Assembly (NCBI GenBank): GCA_038277395.1
Contig: CM076189.1
Span: 213,444,011-213,508,010, forward strand
DNA length: 64,000 nt
Direction of reading: 5' to 3'
Source of the DNA: Dryocosmus kuriphilus
Lineage: Eukaryota > Arthropoda > Insecta > Hymenoptera > Cynipidae
Shown: positions 1 to 11,689 of the stretch, one piece after another
How the letters are laid out: the number at the start of each line of letters is the position of its first letter
Numbering within the stretch: position 1 is the stretch's first letter
Translations under genes and position numbers: made by a program
Notes under the pieces: generated by a model
Databases searched by the model: none
Told to the model about the DNA's origin: nothing
Seen by the model: only the letters and a program-made list of their open reading frames with translations

Positions 1-30
1 GAGGTGCAATTGATTGCACTTGATGGATAA

Positions 31-482
31 CACAGGCCCACAAAAAAAAAAAAAGTGGTCTGAACTTTACATGTGACACGGCTACCCTTATGGATTTTGG
101 GCCGCTGAATCCGAATCCGGCCTTAGAATTTTCCCTAGACCCTACAATTTTCCCCTAGCCTAGGGTAAATGTGTGAAATTTTGGAAGTTTCAGGCTCCGT
201 TGAAGTTATATTTATCCAAGAAAAAGTTAATGGAACAATATCGTTTCTACGTATTTCGGGTCGCTCAGTTCAAGTCTGACTTTAGAATTTTTGTAAAGTA
301 TCTTTGAATATCCCTAGCCTAGGGGAAAAAGTGCATCAATGAGCAAAACTTGAGGCTTAACGGAGCTTTTGTTTGTGCACGGAAAAGCTGATGTCTTTCC
401 GTATTTTTAACTGCTGATTTCATATCTGACAGAAGAAGTTTTCTGCAGTACCTCGGATTTTTTTTCCCTAACCTAGGGAAAA
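31..482. repeat. Left inverted terminal repeat with CCTAGG boxes
   Basis: This arm is itself a degenerate tandem repeat. A self-complementary box of the form CCCTAGCCTAGGG occurs near 152, 312 and 466, with a weaker copy near 614, so the period is about 150-160 bp. Each box is followed by related A-rich sequence and a block resembling 'cggaaaagctgat'. The boxes are candidate binding sites for the element's own transposase. Confidence 0.75.
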
Positions 483-1211
483 AAGTGAAAAACCGAGAAA
501 AACTAGAGTTTCCACACAGGTTCCATTTTAGCGAGGTAGAGATATATTTGCGTATTTTCAGTAGCTAAGATAACAAATTCCGCATCAAAATTTTTGGCAT
601 TGTCTCACGATCTCCCCGGCCTAGAGATGAAAGAAGAACATTGGGGAAAACTCAAGCTTTTACGGAGGTTCTTTTTTTGCACAGAAAAGCTGTCGTGCAC
701 ATGTTACATTTTTTAATACTTAAAGCCGCAGAATTCTAATTTCTCTATTCAACATCCAGCAGAAATCGCTATCATGTAGATATGAGGAAAATAATGCAAA
801 ACCCGTGGAATTTCTCCCCATTTAAATCAAAATTCATTTGCATGCAAGTTGATAAAGTGGATGTAGTATCCTTATCGACTATGATGACGGTATTAATAGA
901 ACATTTTTAGGTGGTTCAAGGTACCAAATCGTATTGCATATTAATTCCCATTTGGATAGGCAAACATGTATATCCTTGACGCATTTAAAAATCCTGCTGC
1001 CTCGACAGATACTGTGACGATGACAACTGCCCCGAAAGGGGATGTGTAGAATGATTCGTTCTCAGATTTGTTGAGGTAACGAAGCCAGTGAAGGCGCACT
1101 GCCCTGCAGGTGGGCGTTAGGGTGTGAGGATGATGCCGTAGTGTGTCCGACGACGAGTTGACATAGTCCTCGTCAAAGTCGGAAAGTCTTCATACTTAGG
1201 CCTGGGGAGGT

Positions 1212-3092
1212 ATGAAGGTTATCACCCCTAGGACGGCGGACTCACCTGCGGTCGGACCAGGATCCCTAGCGTGCGGGTTCTTTTATCAAGTATGGATTTT
1301 CAAAAACAAACAAACAAAAACAAATCAAATTCCGGCCGTAGCCACCAATGTAGCGGAAACGCTGACGCTTTCTGTTATGTTTGCAGAATATGTCACTCAG
1401 AAATGTAAAAGAAATATAACAGATTCAATTAAACAACTGTATGAAAAGTATTTTCATATTAAAATCGAAAATCAACAGAGAGATTGGGTACCACATGTCA
1501 TATGTGGTCTTTGCTATAATATGCTACGCCGCAGTACAGCAAACGAACAAAAAAAATTTGCATCACCTACGCTTTGGAGACAACCTCAAGATGAAAAAGA
1601 TTGTTATTTTTGTAAGACAAATATTTTCGGCTATAGAAGGTCAGACGAACAAAAAATCAAGTATGCAAATGTTCCCAGTGTTACCAAACCGACTCATTCA
1701 TGCAATGAACATATTGAAAATATCAGAAATATCGAGGATATTGAAAAGAATGTCGTTTCTACACTCGACAAAATCGCAATGGAAACATCTTCACAAAAGG
1801 AATACGCAAGCGACAGTGGTGAAAGCAACCCTGATGATGATGACAGTGAAGATGTCTTCAGTCCTTCAGGCCAACAAAAAAAACCAGAGCTTTATACTCA
1901 AGAATCATTACATGACCTGATAAGAGACTTGGGATTACCTAAAGATGCCGCTGAACATTTAGCTTCTGATTTGAAAAACAGAAATCTGGTAACGAAAGGA
2001 ACTAAATCCACTGTTTATCGAACCAGAGAAAAAGCTTTCTTAAAGTTCTTTTCTCGAGACACTGATTTGGTTTATTGTTCAGATGTTAACGGATTAATGA
2101 ATGAACTGAAACCAAATGTCTATAAAGATGAGGAGTGGAGGCTTTTCATTGACTCTTCTAAACGGAGTCTCAAAGCAGTGTTGATCCACAATACAAACCA
2201 ATTTGCATCAATACCAATAGCACATTCTACCATATTGAAGGAAAGCTACATCACTATGGAGAAAGTTTTAATTGCGATTAAGTATTCGGAGCATAACTGG
2301 AAACTCTGTGGAGATCTCAAAATTATAACAATACTGTTGGGGCAACAATCAGGCTTTACCAAACATCCCTGCTTCTTGTGCTTGTGGGACAGCAGAGACC
2401 GCGAGAATCACTATAAAAAAGAAAACTGGCCAGCAAGAACTTCTTTTGAACCTGGTTTAAAAAATATACTACAAAAGCCTTTGGTGGAACCCACGAAAGT
2501 TCTACTTCCGCCTCTTCACATAAAACTTGGCTTGATGAAACAGTTTGTTAAATCGCTGAACAAAGAAGGTAATTGTTTTAGATACTTGGAAAACAAATTA
2601 CCTAGTATATCTGACGCCAAGTTAAAGGAAGGAGTCTTTGATGGTCCTCAAATTCGGAAAATGTTGAACGACGACAAATTTACTGAAAATATGAATGATA
2701 GCGAGAAAGCTTCTTGGATCAGCTTCAAGGAAGTTGTCGGAAATTTTTTGGGCAACGTTAAAAGCGACAACTATAAGAAAATAGTTAAAAACATGGTGAA
2801 GAACTTCCAAGAGCAGGGTTGCCTAATGAGCGTAAAACTGCACTTTCTCCACTCCCATCTCGATTACTTCCCTGAAAATCTTGGTGATTACAGTGAAGAA
2901 CAGGGAGAACGCTTTCATCAGGACATTAAAGAAATGGAGCGGCATTATCAAGGACGATGGGATGAACACATGATGGCAGATTTTTGCTGGAGGTTAAAAA
3001 GAGATGTTGCAAGTACAAGAAAAAGACGCAAAAGAAATCCACTTCGAAGGACGTTTGCCGATAAAAGAACAAGGAAACATCGAAAAATCTAA
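1212..3092 (+). CDS. Putative transposase of an uncharacterised insect/hydra transposon family
   Basis: This is an uninterrupted 626-codon frame on the only gene-sized stretch between the inverted repeats. The N-terminal half has CxxC pairs typical of zinc-binding segments (VICGLCYNML near residue 100, YFCK near 134) and an acidic Ser/Asp-rich linker near 200-220. The C-terminal half carries blocks I recognise from many unnamed insect and hydra proteins: LFIDSSKRSLKAVLIHN, then CGDLKI, then HPCFLCLWDSRD, then EEQGERFHQD. If it has an RNase H-like fold, D314, D368 and E566 are natural catalytic candidates; this is inference. The tail is strongly basic. The true N-terminus is doubtful: a possible splice acceptor (tttgcag) ends at 1386, and family resemblance only starts just after it, so the first ~58 residues may be intron translated in frame. 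No frameshift or stop is seen downstream, so the copy may be recent. Confidence 0.72.
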   Translation: MKVITPRTADSPAVGPGSLACGFFYQVWIFKNKQTKTNQIPAVATNVAETLTLSVMFAEYVTQKCKRNITDSIKQLYEKYFHIKIENQQRDWVPHVICGLCYNMLRRSTANEQKKFASPTLWRQPQDEKDCYFCKTNIFGYRRSDEQKIKYANVPSVTKPTHSCNEHIENIRNIEDIEKNVVSTLDKIAMETSSQKEYASDSGESNPDDDDSEDVFSPSGQQKKPELYTQESLHDLIRDLGLPKDAAEHLASDLKNRNLVTKGTKSTVYRTREKAFLKFFSRDTDLVYCSDVNGLMNELKPNVYKDEEWRLFIDSSKRSLKAVLIHNTNQFASIPIAHSTILKESYITMEKVLIAIKYSEHNWKLCGDLKIITILLGQQSGFTKHPCFLCLWDSRDRENHYKKENWPARTSFEPGLKNILQKPLVEPTKVLLPPLHIKLGLMKQFVKSLNKEGNCFRYLENKLPSISDAKLKEGVFDGPQIRKMLNDDKFTENMNDSEKASWISFKEVVGNFLGNVKSDNYKKIVKNMVKNFQEQGCLMSVKLHFLHSHLDYFPENLGDYSEEQGERFHQDIKEMERHYQGRWDEHMMADFCWRLKRDVASTRKRRKRNPLRRTFADKRTRKHRKI

Positions 3093-3099
3093 TATAAAA

Positions 3100-3542
3100 A
3101 ATTCCCTAGGCTAGGGAAAATCCGAGGTACTGCAGAAAACTTCTTCTGTCAGATATGAAATCAGCAGTTAAAAATACGGAAAGAGATCAGGTTTTCCATC
3201 CACAAACAAAAGCTCCGTTAAGCCTCAAGTTTTGCACATTTATGTACTTTTTCCCCTAGGCTAGGGAAATTCTCAGGTACTTCACAAAAATTCTAAAGTC
3301 AAATTTTAACTAAGCGACCCGAAATACGTAGGAACGTCGTTGTTTCAACTATCTCGTAATTAAATATAACTTCAACGGAGCCCGAAACATCTAAGATTTC
3401 ACACATTTTCCCTAGGCTAGGGGAAAATTGTAGGGTCTAGGGAAAATTCTAAGACCGGATTCGGATTCAGCGGCTCAAAATCCATAAGGGTAGACTTGTC
3501 ACATGTAAAGTTCAGACCACTTTTTTTTTTTGTGGGCCTGTG
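3100..3542. repeat. Right inverted terminal repeat with CCTAGG boxes
   Basis: This is the reverse complement of the left arm. CCCTAGGCTAGGG boxes lie near 3104, 3254 and 3410, again about 150 bp apart, and mirror the left set. It starts about 8 bp after the transposase stop codon. Confidence 0.75.
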
Positions 3543-3649
3543 TAATGGTTTTCGTACCAACGCGCACCTGTGGAATCCATATAAGCCATTTTCATCTTCT
3601 TCTTATTATTGGCATTATCAGTTTGAACTACTTTCAACTAACCTTCACT

Positions 3650-4693
3650 TTACATTGTTGCTCTGAGATTTAAACATTCATGCCTGAGGTAAGGATCCTT
3701 CAGCTTTTCTTCAATCCGCAATTGCATCAGATCTTGAATATCCTTACTGTGTAAGGTTAAGCGAGCTTCGCTATTGACTTCCGATGTAATCTTATTGAAT
3801 GTGTGAATATTCGACAAATTTTGTGGATGCCCATTATTCCATATATCCAAATCTAATTCAGTAATTGTTGGAAGTTGAAAATTTCTAACCGAACGATATT
3901 TCAGGATCTCCTTTACGTCATCGCTTTCTTCATCGCGAATTTCCTGAAATTTGATATGGTCGCTTTCCGGATGTTTATTTAGAAATTCCGAATTGCTGCT
4001 TATATTTAAAATAGTCACTGGTTCTTACGCACTCTGTATTTCAAACCTAAAATGCTGTATAGACAAGTCGCGCCTTGAACACATTGCATATGCCACTACA
4101 CTGCCTGCTGCCTTTTTATTTGATCTCAAGGAATAAAATAACAATTGACAAGGACATTCAACGTGTTTCAGTAAAATGAATTTTAGAGTTCTTCGGATAC
4201 TTCTTGGGTCAAAACATCTGATCTCCTTGTTTCTCCACATTGAAATAGGAACATGATGCCGAAAAATTTGAACAGGAAACTTTTCATTAATTTTCTTTCT
4301 TCTTTGATCTCTTTGACTCCCTCTCGGTCTTAATCGTCTTCATTACTTATTCTGTTTTTCGGTAGATTTCCTTTGCTTTCTATTTTTTTCTCCCTGTATT
4401 TCTTCTTGTATTTCTGAAATATCTTCTGCTCATAATTCATTTTCATTTGAGCTTTCATTTTCATCGATTTTTTCAGCTACTTTCCAAATATCTTCATTTT
4501 CAACATTTTCACTTGAGCCTTCATCTTCTTCGAATCTTTCTAGAACCATCCAAATATCTTCTTTTTCGTAATTCTCATTTGAGCCTTTGGCAGAATAGTC
4601 GAAAGGTACGCGTGTTTTCTTCGTTAGACTGTCTTCCTTGATGGCAGCATGATGGGGCAAAAAAGCCTTAACGAGATAATTCACTGTCTTCAA
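3650..4693 (-). pseudogene. Unrecognised broken coding-like fragments
   Basis: Three minus-strand frames follow each other (4693-4430, 4240-4025, 4018-3650), with stops and frame changes between them. The first is acidic, and a short motif of the type EDIW recurs in it about 30 residues apart. The second contains several cysteines. The last is Leu/Glu-rich with no recognised domain. Their order and shared strand suggest the remains of one gene or mobile-element protein, but I do not recognise the family. They could equally be chance ORFs. No promoter or splice evidence supports an active gene. Confidence 0.22.
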
Positions 4694-4699
4694 TGCAGG

Positions 4700-5120
4700 T
4701 CATATGAGCCCAATTTTCGTATTATTCAAGAAACCTTGAATAACATTCTCCAAAAGATGTTTTGGCTTAACTTGTTTTCTAGAGAGGAGATCTGTTTTTC
4801 GGCCATGTTATAAGAATCTCTAAAATTTTCTTTTCTATCATTAAGTGGGAATTTTACTACATAACGAGACCGAACGCGCGCTCTAACGCGCGCGGAGATG
4901 ATCCTATTTATTTTTTAATTCTGTTTTAGAACAATAATTGAATTATTAAAATTATTAGAACTATGTTTAAAAAATGATGTATCAAAGTATACAGAATAAT
5001 ATGGCTATGATAAGAAGAAATAAATATTTTACATTTATATTGAAAATTTAGAATGTTAGACATATAATTCTGTATATACATAATTCTTAACGATATTATT
5101 TTCTCTTTGACTTTCCATGA
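4700..5120. other. No gene seen; AT-rich spacer
   Basis: No coding frame of note is visible. The only feature is a GC-rich inverted pair, GCGCGC...GCGCGC, near 4875-4898 in otherwise AT-rich DNA. Confidence 0.4.
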
Positions 5121-5453
5121 AAATTTCTAATACACAAATGGTCGAAATCAATTTTATTACTAAGAAATAACCATTTTTATAATTTTACGTTATTAGGGTA
5201 TACATACATAAAACTCTAAAAATTTTCCCTCAGCAAGCACGTGTTTCACATTATGAAACTTATTTTAATTTATTATAGTTCGTTAGAGTCTAGATTTGTT
5301 TGGAAGTTTTATTTCAAGGCAAAAGTATTGAAAATTTTTACTTTGCCTTTTTATGTATATATAACCTAATAACCGAAAATTATAAATTTGTTATTTCTTA
5401 TTTCTTAGTAATAAAAATGATTTCGACCATTTGTGCAAAACGTATTCTAATTT
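5121..5453. repeat. Palindromic repeat with ~110-bp arms
   Basis: The left arm (about 5121-5228) is the reverse complement of the right arm (about 5329-5453); the shared core reads 'aatggtcgaaatca' on the left and its complement on the right. A further direct copy of the right arm, including 'atgatttcgaccatttgtgc', lies at about 5730-5830. This looks like a small decayed non-autonomous inverted-repeat element. Confidence 0.6.
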
Positions 5454-6015
5454 CAAGCTTATAAAAAGAGTTAAAATTTAGAGATTACATTTCGAACTTT
5501 AACGCGAAAAGCAAATGTCTGAAAGTTTTTGTCCAATTTGGAAGTTATAAAAAATTATGAAAATTTCGAGGTTACTTTTTAAAGATACATTTGAAGTCAT
5601 ATTTCGAATTTTTTGCACGGAATGTGATTGGTTTGATCTTACTTCGTAAAGTTTTGATTTTAAGCTAACAAAAAGATAACAGTTTTGAGGCTGGATTTTT
5701 TAGAACTTTTATTTTATTATTATTTGAACTTAAAAGTATTGACAATTTTTACTTAGAGTTTTATGTATATATAACCTAAAATTGTTATATCTTAGTAATA
5801 AAAATGATTTCGACCATTTGTGCAAAAATTAGTACAAAAGTTGTGAAAATTTGGAGGTTACGTTTTGAAGATACACGCAAAAAGCAAGCATTAAAGTTTT
5901 TACAAAATATAAAGAAAATAAATAAATACTCACAACATAGCATCTCCCGGAGTGAATGCTTGTATTTCCGCGTTCGTTATGAACGTTGGATTCGTTGGAT
6001 GACATATTTCCTAGA

Positions 6016-6149
6016 TCTTCCTCAGGCATGCCTTCTTAACCTTCACAGCGGCCATTAATTAACTCACAACACCTGATCGTACCGCCAGAATTGACCTTCC
6101 TCAGGCATGCCTTCTTAACCTTCACAGCGGCCATTAATTAACTCACAAC
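6016..6149. repeat. 79-bp tandem duplication
   Basis: A ~50-bp segment beginning CTCAGGCATGCCTTC occurs at 6021 and again at 6100, essentially identical. It includes 'ggccattaattaactcacaa'. The two copies abut the inverted-repeat element that follows. Confidence 0.8.
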
Positions 6150-6150
6150 G

Positions 6151-6532
6151 GTAGGTATTCACTTGTCCGAAATTTCATTTTCCCTAAAACTCATGTTGCC
6201 GAAAAAATCACTAGATTACTAGACGCCTTCGAAACAATTGATAGATGGGTTTCTGCTTACCAATTTTGGATGATAGATCTGTAACTCAAATTGACTTTAG
6301 GTGACTTTTCGTGAAAATTCTTTATACTTCTTATTATTCTTATTGTTTTTTCTTTATAAAACTCGAATTTTTTAAATGTAATTTTCCATTTGGAGTGATC
6401 ATGGCAATATGCCATGAATTCACAAGCGGGATCCCCTCTATCATTTATGTCTACATCGCCCGTAAATCTAGTGATTTTTTCGGCAAAATCAGTTTTAGGG
6501 AAAATGAAATTTCGGACAAGTCAATATCTACC
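6151..6532. repeat. MITE-like element with ~63-bp inverted repeats
   Basis: The left end (6151-6213, containing cttgtccgaaatttcatttt) is the reverse complement of 6470-6532 with few mismatches. The interior has no convincing ORF. The sequence 'ctcacaacacctgatc' occurs in the same orientation at 6062 and again at 6534, just outside the right arm, so the insertion has a compound history. It is probably a non-autonomous DNA element. Confidence 0.7.
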
Positions 6533-7106
6533 CTCACAACACCTGATCTTACCGCCGGAATAGACGAACCAATAAAGAATCGAGTCCACGCTTGACCAAC
6601 CAATAAGGAATCGGGTCCACGCTATTCGAAATTTTTCGAGATTTTCGACTTTCGATGTTTATGAGTCTTTTAGAAAACGATAACCGGTGTCGTCAGTTTT
6701 ATAGTTGAAACAAAAATTGCCTCGTATGCTTGTTCCTCAAATGAGAAGAATCGTTTGGTGGAATCTGTAAGGGTATTAGACTCAGGGCGAATAGGATTTA
6801 TTGTTAAATAACAAGTTTTTTTTTTTTTTGAGGTGTTGCGTATCTTTGATGAATATCGCTTGCAATTATCCAACCTAAATGTGTTTTTTGCAGCACACAG
6901 CGTCGTGTCCTGAAATTTCGATTTCCCTTGCACATAAAAGCTTGTAAAATAGTTGAACACTCATAAGAATTTCATTGTCAGCAGGTTTATTAATTCGGTA
7001 TCAGCTAATTTGATATTCTGTGGGAACTTTAATAAATCGCGTTCAATGGGAACTGGAAGTAACTTACCTGTAATATCCGAAACGAGCAAAAAATTGAGAT
7101 AATTTT

Positions 7107-8590
7107 CTAGTTTATTAAGTCGAGACTTGATTTTAGTAACAACGGAATGGTTAATATTCGTGCCAGATATAAGACTATGCCGGTTGCCGTAACGTCGACT
7201 GATATTTTTTTTTTAAATTTAAACACCGCTGCCATTTTTTTTGTCATATAATTCGACTGAGGGACACTGTCGAGCAATATGCGACAAAGATGGGCCTTGC
7301 CCTGAGAGTCTAGAACATCGACAATCGCGGTCGATAATAAAACATGAACAGATTTGCACGCTTGCATGCAATTCGTTTTTTCTTGTGAATTAGACAAAAC
7401 TGGTGGCACTGACTCCCGATTGTCAAAATGCAGTAGAGAATTATGTCTCTTTTCACATCGTTTACAATTTACATGGACCGCTGCGACAAGTATAAGCACG
7501 ATGTCCAGGTCGCAAGCAATTAACGCACAGGAAAGCCTTCCGGGTTTTCTTGAGGTGCTCTTTTGGAGTGAGCTTTAGAAAGTTTTCACAAGAATATATA
7601 GTGTGCTCAGATTCGCTAAAGAAGCAAGATAATTTACCTTTCGATGCGACATAAGAGTGTTGTTTCGCTGATTTTTTCATGCTCTTTTTTCCACACTTAT
7701 TGTCTACCTGACTTGTCTTTTAAGACGCTTGAGAATGTGTCGTCTCCTCAAACTGTGCTCGACGCTGTAAGAATATCAGCATTTGTTCCATTATTGGTAG
7801 GTTTGAATCGGTAGTCGAATCTTCCCATTTGTCTCGCGTCGCTTGATTCAATTTGGAATGAGTTAGTCTAATTACAATAGTATACCAGCTGTCGACCGGT
7901 TGTTCTGACGCACGAAGAGCTCTTATGTGTTTTTGCAGATAATCAAGCAGCGTACGAACTGTGACTTCTTTCGAGATATTTAGCATTTCTAGGAGCACTC
8001 TAGTATCAGTTTCGGTTATGACTCGTCGATTTTTTAACGATCCTTGAGTAGCTTCCACGCGACCTTATAATTGTTTGCCGGTGTTTCAAGGGCTGCAATA
8101 ATGGCAGCCGCTTCATCCTTCAAAGATGAATTTAAATATTGAAGTTTCTGAATATCGGAAATTTTACTGTTGTCATGCACTATAGACTTAAATATATCAT
8201 AAAATCCGAGCCACGTATCGTAACTTCTGCGAAACTCTGGAAGATGTATAGTAGGTAATTTTATGTTTGTGACAAACGCTGATTCATTATTGTCACTAAT
8301 TCGCACTCAATGGACTAGTTGCTCTTGAACTGGTGGTCGCATTTTGAATATTAATAGAAATCTTTTTGAGTCTTCCTGAAAAGATAAAACAGCGATTTTC
8401 AAAACTGTCGCGCTCGCCTGCGTGTTTACTACCTTGAGATTCCACCCAAATTTCCTCAAGTCTTCTTAATCGACCGCTAGTGTCGCTACTGATGTCAGTT
8501 AGAGCTGGTTTCCTAATTTGTTAATAATCGCTTAATTTTACTATACTTGATGTTTAATTTCCTTATCTCGTCATTCACTTTAGGCATTTT
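7107..8590 (-). pseudogene. BEL/Pao retrotransposon gag-protease fragment, inactivated
   Basis: Read on the minus strand, the fragment starts with a Lys-rich N-terminal piece near 8590 that is stopped early. A DUF1759-type gag core follows (8306-8034; LPEFRRSYDTWLGFYDIF and LKDEAAAIIAAL are typical). The rest of gag is at 8058-7720. Next comes a CCHC zinc knuckle of the form CxxCx4Hx4C at about 7550 (CVNCLRPGHRAYTC), and then the beginning of a retropepsin-like region (LLDSVPQSNYMTKK) near 7260. At least three frame changes and one in-frame stop separate these pieces. Reverse transcriptase, RNase H and integrase are absent. Long terminal repeats were not identified, so this is a dead 5' fragment. 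BEL/Pao elements copy through an RNA intermediate; this one cannot encode its own replication. Confidence 0.82.
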
Positions 8591-8599
8591 TACTAACTA

Positions 8600-11158
8600 C
8601 GCGATACCGCACTGCGCATAGAACTCGAAGCAAATTTAGAATAGGACGAAGATACGATAGGAATTGATGGTTCGAAAAAACTAGCTTACCGCTGCAGGTC
8701 TGCAAGCTGAATCCTTGATTGATGCTGGCAAAGCTGGAACGTGGCACAGTAATCTGACAACGAATGGAGTTATTGTTGCACCACTCACAACACTTTAATT
8801 GCTGGAACTACTGAGAGAGTACTCGTACATATTTAAACAGCTGGAACAATTCACAGGAATTGGAATGACTGGGAAATTGCTCACATCGAATTAGAAATGT
8901 TCGAAATGCCTCCAAGGGAACTGAAATAACTTTTCTCCTTGGACCTAGATTTGCTGCTCATACAGGAACACTGCATTGTCGACAAGGAGCCTCTAAAAGC
9001 CTAAAAACAGTTTTGGCAACAGTTCGTAGTCCTGAAAATTTCACTGACTTGCATGAACTGTCACAGGCAATCGTTTACAAACACAAAATTATATTACGCA
9101 CTTTCGATAGTCTCACACTCGCCATAGTATCGCGGTTCGAAGGACCATTATTAAATGTTTTGTTGGAAAGGAAGTCTTACACTAATGATAATTTTTGAAA
9201 TAAGAATAGCCATGTACCATCTATAATTATTTTATTTAATTGGATGACTATTAGTGCTTGGTTCTTGTATTTCAAGTTAGTGTAAGATTTTTCTGGCAGT
9301 CAGATCTGGGGTTGACTTTTCGATATTCATCCAACGGATGATCAATTGCGAATGCTCTTGCTGCCAGCATTTTTCCTGAAATTTGTGTCTCTAGCATTGA
9401 AGAGCAACTAGTTTTCGGAAGGGATACAAGATGGTAGGAGTAATTGCGAGTTTCTGGTGGTTGCTATGCAGGAAGGTGATTGTACAAGACACACCCGTTT
9501 CTAAACCAAAGAAAGACAACAGATGTTTGGAAAAACAAGAAATTTCAAAGCGTGATGAAAAAGTGAGTCCGTAATTAAAGGAACGGAGCTTGGTAGTCCT
9601 AGAAGGATCCTGGATTATGTCTAGGTCCCCTTCGAGGTTGAGGCTTTGTTGAGCGGTTCGAGTTTACAATGTTTACATTCCCAAAGTAATTTAGTCGTAA
9701 ATTAAACAAGTCAAAACGTGACTAACCCAATTTTTTAGAAGCTTGTCGAGCGTAAATATACTGCCTTATATACAAAACCTGAAAGATGAAGGTTCTGAGA
9801 TATAGAAAGTTCAAATGTAGTCTTAACTATCCAAATAGAATATTTAGAAATCAGAACCGAACAGTTTACAAGTCTTCGATTAATATTTAATTAAATAACT
9901 ATAAAAATGAGAGCTCTATATTAAGTCTTCGTTTTTTTCAGTTTATACACAAATAAGTGTTCCTCAAATGAGGTCTTGTTTTAAATTAAACATTTGAGAT
10001 GCCCCTTAATTTCCTTCCTATGACTGAATTTTAAATTAGTTTACAATTCATGTGGAGCCTTTCGCACTATTCTACATGTCGCAAAATTTGATTCTAGCTA
10101 AGTTACGTTAATTAAATGTAATTTCAGTTCTGTGTTCATCATATTAATTTATTATAATTTTCACTTTAGTTAACTATTATTAAAAATTAGAATAACGAAG
10201 TGAACAGTTTGAAAAATAATACTATGGAATTTAAATTGTGTTGCGAATATATATTTATTAATAATTGAAACTGCTCAACAGTTTTTATTTGTAATTTCAA
10301 ATGACTATACCACAGTTCTCGAATTCAATAATCCAGGTGTATCTGGCAAGCAATATCTCAAACTATCGACAAGTTTGAGCAGTTATTGATTATATTTCAT
10401 TGAATGAAGTACCTTCTCGATACTCGAAGTTCCTTTGGATGCCTTCTCATTAGCAATTCAGCACTCTTGAGTAATTAACACAATCTGGCAAACTGACGTT
10501 CGATTAATCTGAGGAAATCTTGTGGATGACGCGCCAAAGCAAAGGAGAAAATTGCTGAGACATACATGTAACTTTTGAAAGTTGTATTTGTTTTGCAAGT
10601 TTCATAATTCATACAATAGATACAAGAAAATTTAATTATTGAAATGTAATTTTTCAATTCCCAAAGTTGGATAAAAAACAGTTATTTTAGAAATAAATAT
10701 TTTTAAAAACTTCTATCCAACTTTGAAGTAGAGAAGGAAGCCGGGGAAAGAGTGTTCTCATTTCCTCTCCTATTTTTGTAATTCGATTTTCTCTCTTTGA
10801 ATATTTAAAGGGATTACAGAACCCTGTGACTTGTTTCGTCTGCCTGCCTCCAGAATCGTCGTTTAATATTCAAGATAAATACCGCAAAAGTCTTCTGCGT
10901 GTCGAAACAAACATTATGTTATAAAATTAAATAATATCGATGTTTTATTAATTTTAATAAGTTCAAAAATTTTGTTTTATCGAATCCTTTTCCTCTATGA
11001 ATTAATTAGAAGGCATAAAGTAATAAAGAATTGAAAAAAGCAGTTTGAGAATAAATTAAGTCAATGAACAGAAGTCTCTCATAAAATTTGCAATATTTTT
11101 TATTTAAGCACATTAAAATTATAAAGTTGAAAAGTTACTGATGTATTTTAAAACGTTA
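8600..11158. other. No gene recognised; one perfect 12-bp hairpin
   Basis: A 61-codon frame at 9013-9198 resembles nothing I know. An LTR of the neighbouring gag fragment might lie in the first kilobase, but I could not delimit one. A perfect 12-bp inverted pair, CAAAGTTGGATA at 10662-10673 and its complement at 10714-10725, is the only clear structure. The rest is AT-rich and appears non-coding. Confidence 0.4.
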
Positions 11159-11689
11159 CAACTTTAGGTGCAATTGCAGAATAGCCACGTCACCTCTCTA
11201 TTTTCTAAAAAAAAATTGTTTTAAGGAAACAGTCTATTACAATCTTTAATTGAAGTATTAATGAAGTGATTTGACCAGAAAAAAGTTAAGAATTATTATT
11301 TTACCTAATAGAAGGTGTTAAATATGGGTGTTTCGCGGTATGTGAATGATCGTATTTACCTGATCGTTTAGATGCTTCTAAAGTTCCATACGGCAACAAT
11401 TCCTGTAGATAATTAAAATTTCGTCCTTCTGCAATTCATTAAAATATATTTTATTTTTTTTTTATTATTCCGGCATTCGGTTTTGTGACCAAAAGAAACG
11501 CATCGTTTGACATTAATCAGCTCTCCCATCAAACTGCAGGACGCTATCTTGGCTATTGTCGGCAATCGAGATATGTATCGATCTTGATTCGTATCGATTC
11601 ACAATTTCAATTCTTATTTTTCTTCAATTCTTATTTTTCGTTCATACATTAAAAATTATTACACTAAAACTTTTTGAAAACTTAAGTTG

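Larger units (their letters stand above)
31..3542 (+). mobile_element. DNA transposon with ~450-bp inverted terminal repeats, apparently intact
   Basis: The two ends are inverted copies: the left begins CACAGGCCCACA and the right ends with its complement TGTGGGCCTGTG. Similarity runs inward over about 450 bp on each side (31-482 against 3100-3542). TAA lies immediately outside both ends (28-30 and 3543-3545), so a 3-bp target duplication is plausible. A single 626-codon ORF lies between the arms, and the right arm begins only a few bases after its stop codon. This is the organisation of an autonomous cut-and-paste transposon. The superfamily is not certain; a TAA target site alone does not prove Harbinger, and the protein does not look like a Harbinger transposase. 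Confidence 0.85.

Noticed and set aside
31..3542. Harbinger/PIF assignment from the TAA target site
   Set aside because: The ORF lacks recognisable Harbinger transposase blocks and no second Myb-like gene is present; a 3-bp match at both ends can also arise by chance.
4875..4898. Transcription terminator from the GCGCGC inverted pair
   Set aside because: Bacterial-type terminators do not apply in this eukaryotic context.
7354..7578. 74-codon + strand frame
   Set aside because: It is antisense to the gag zinc-knuckle region of the BEL/Pao fragment.
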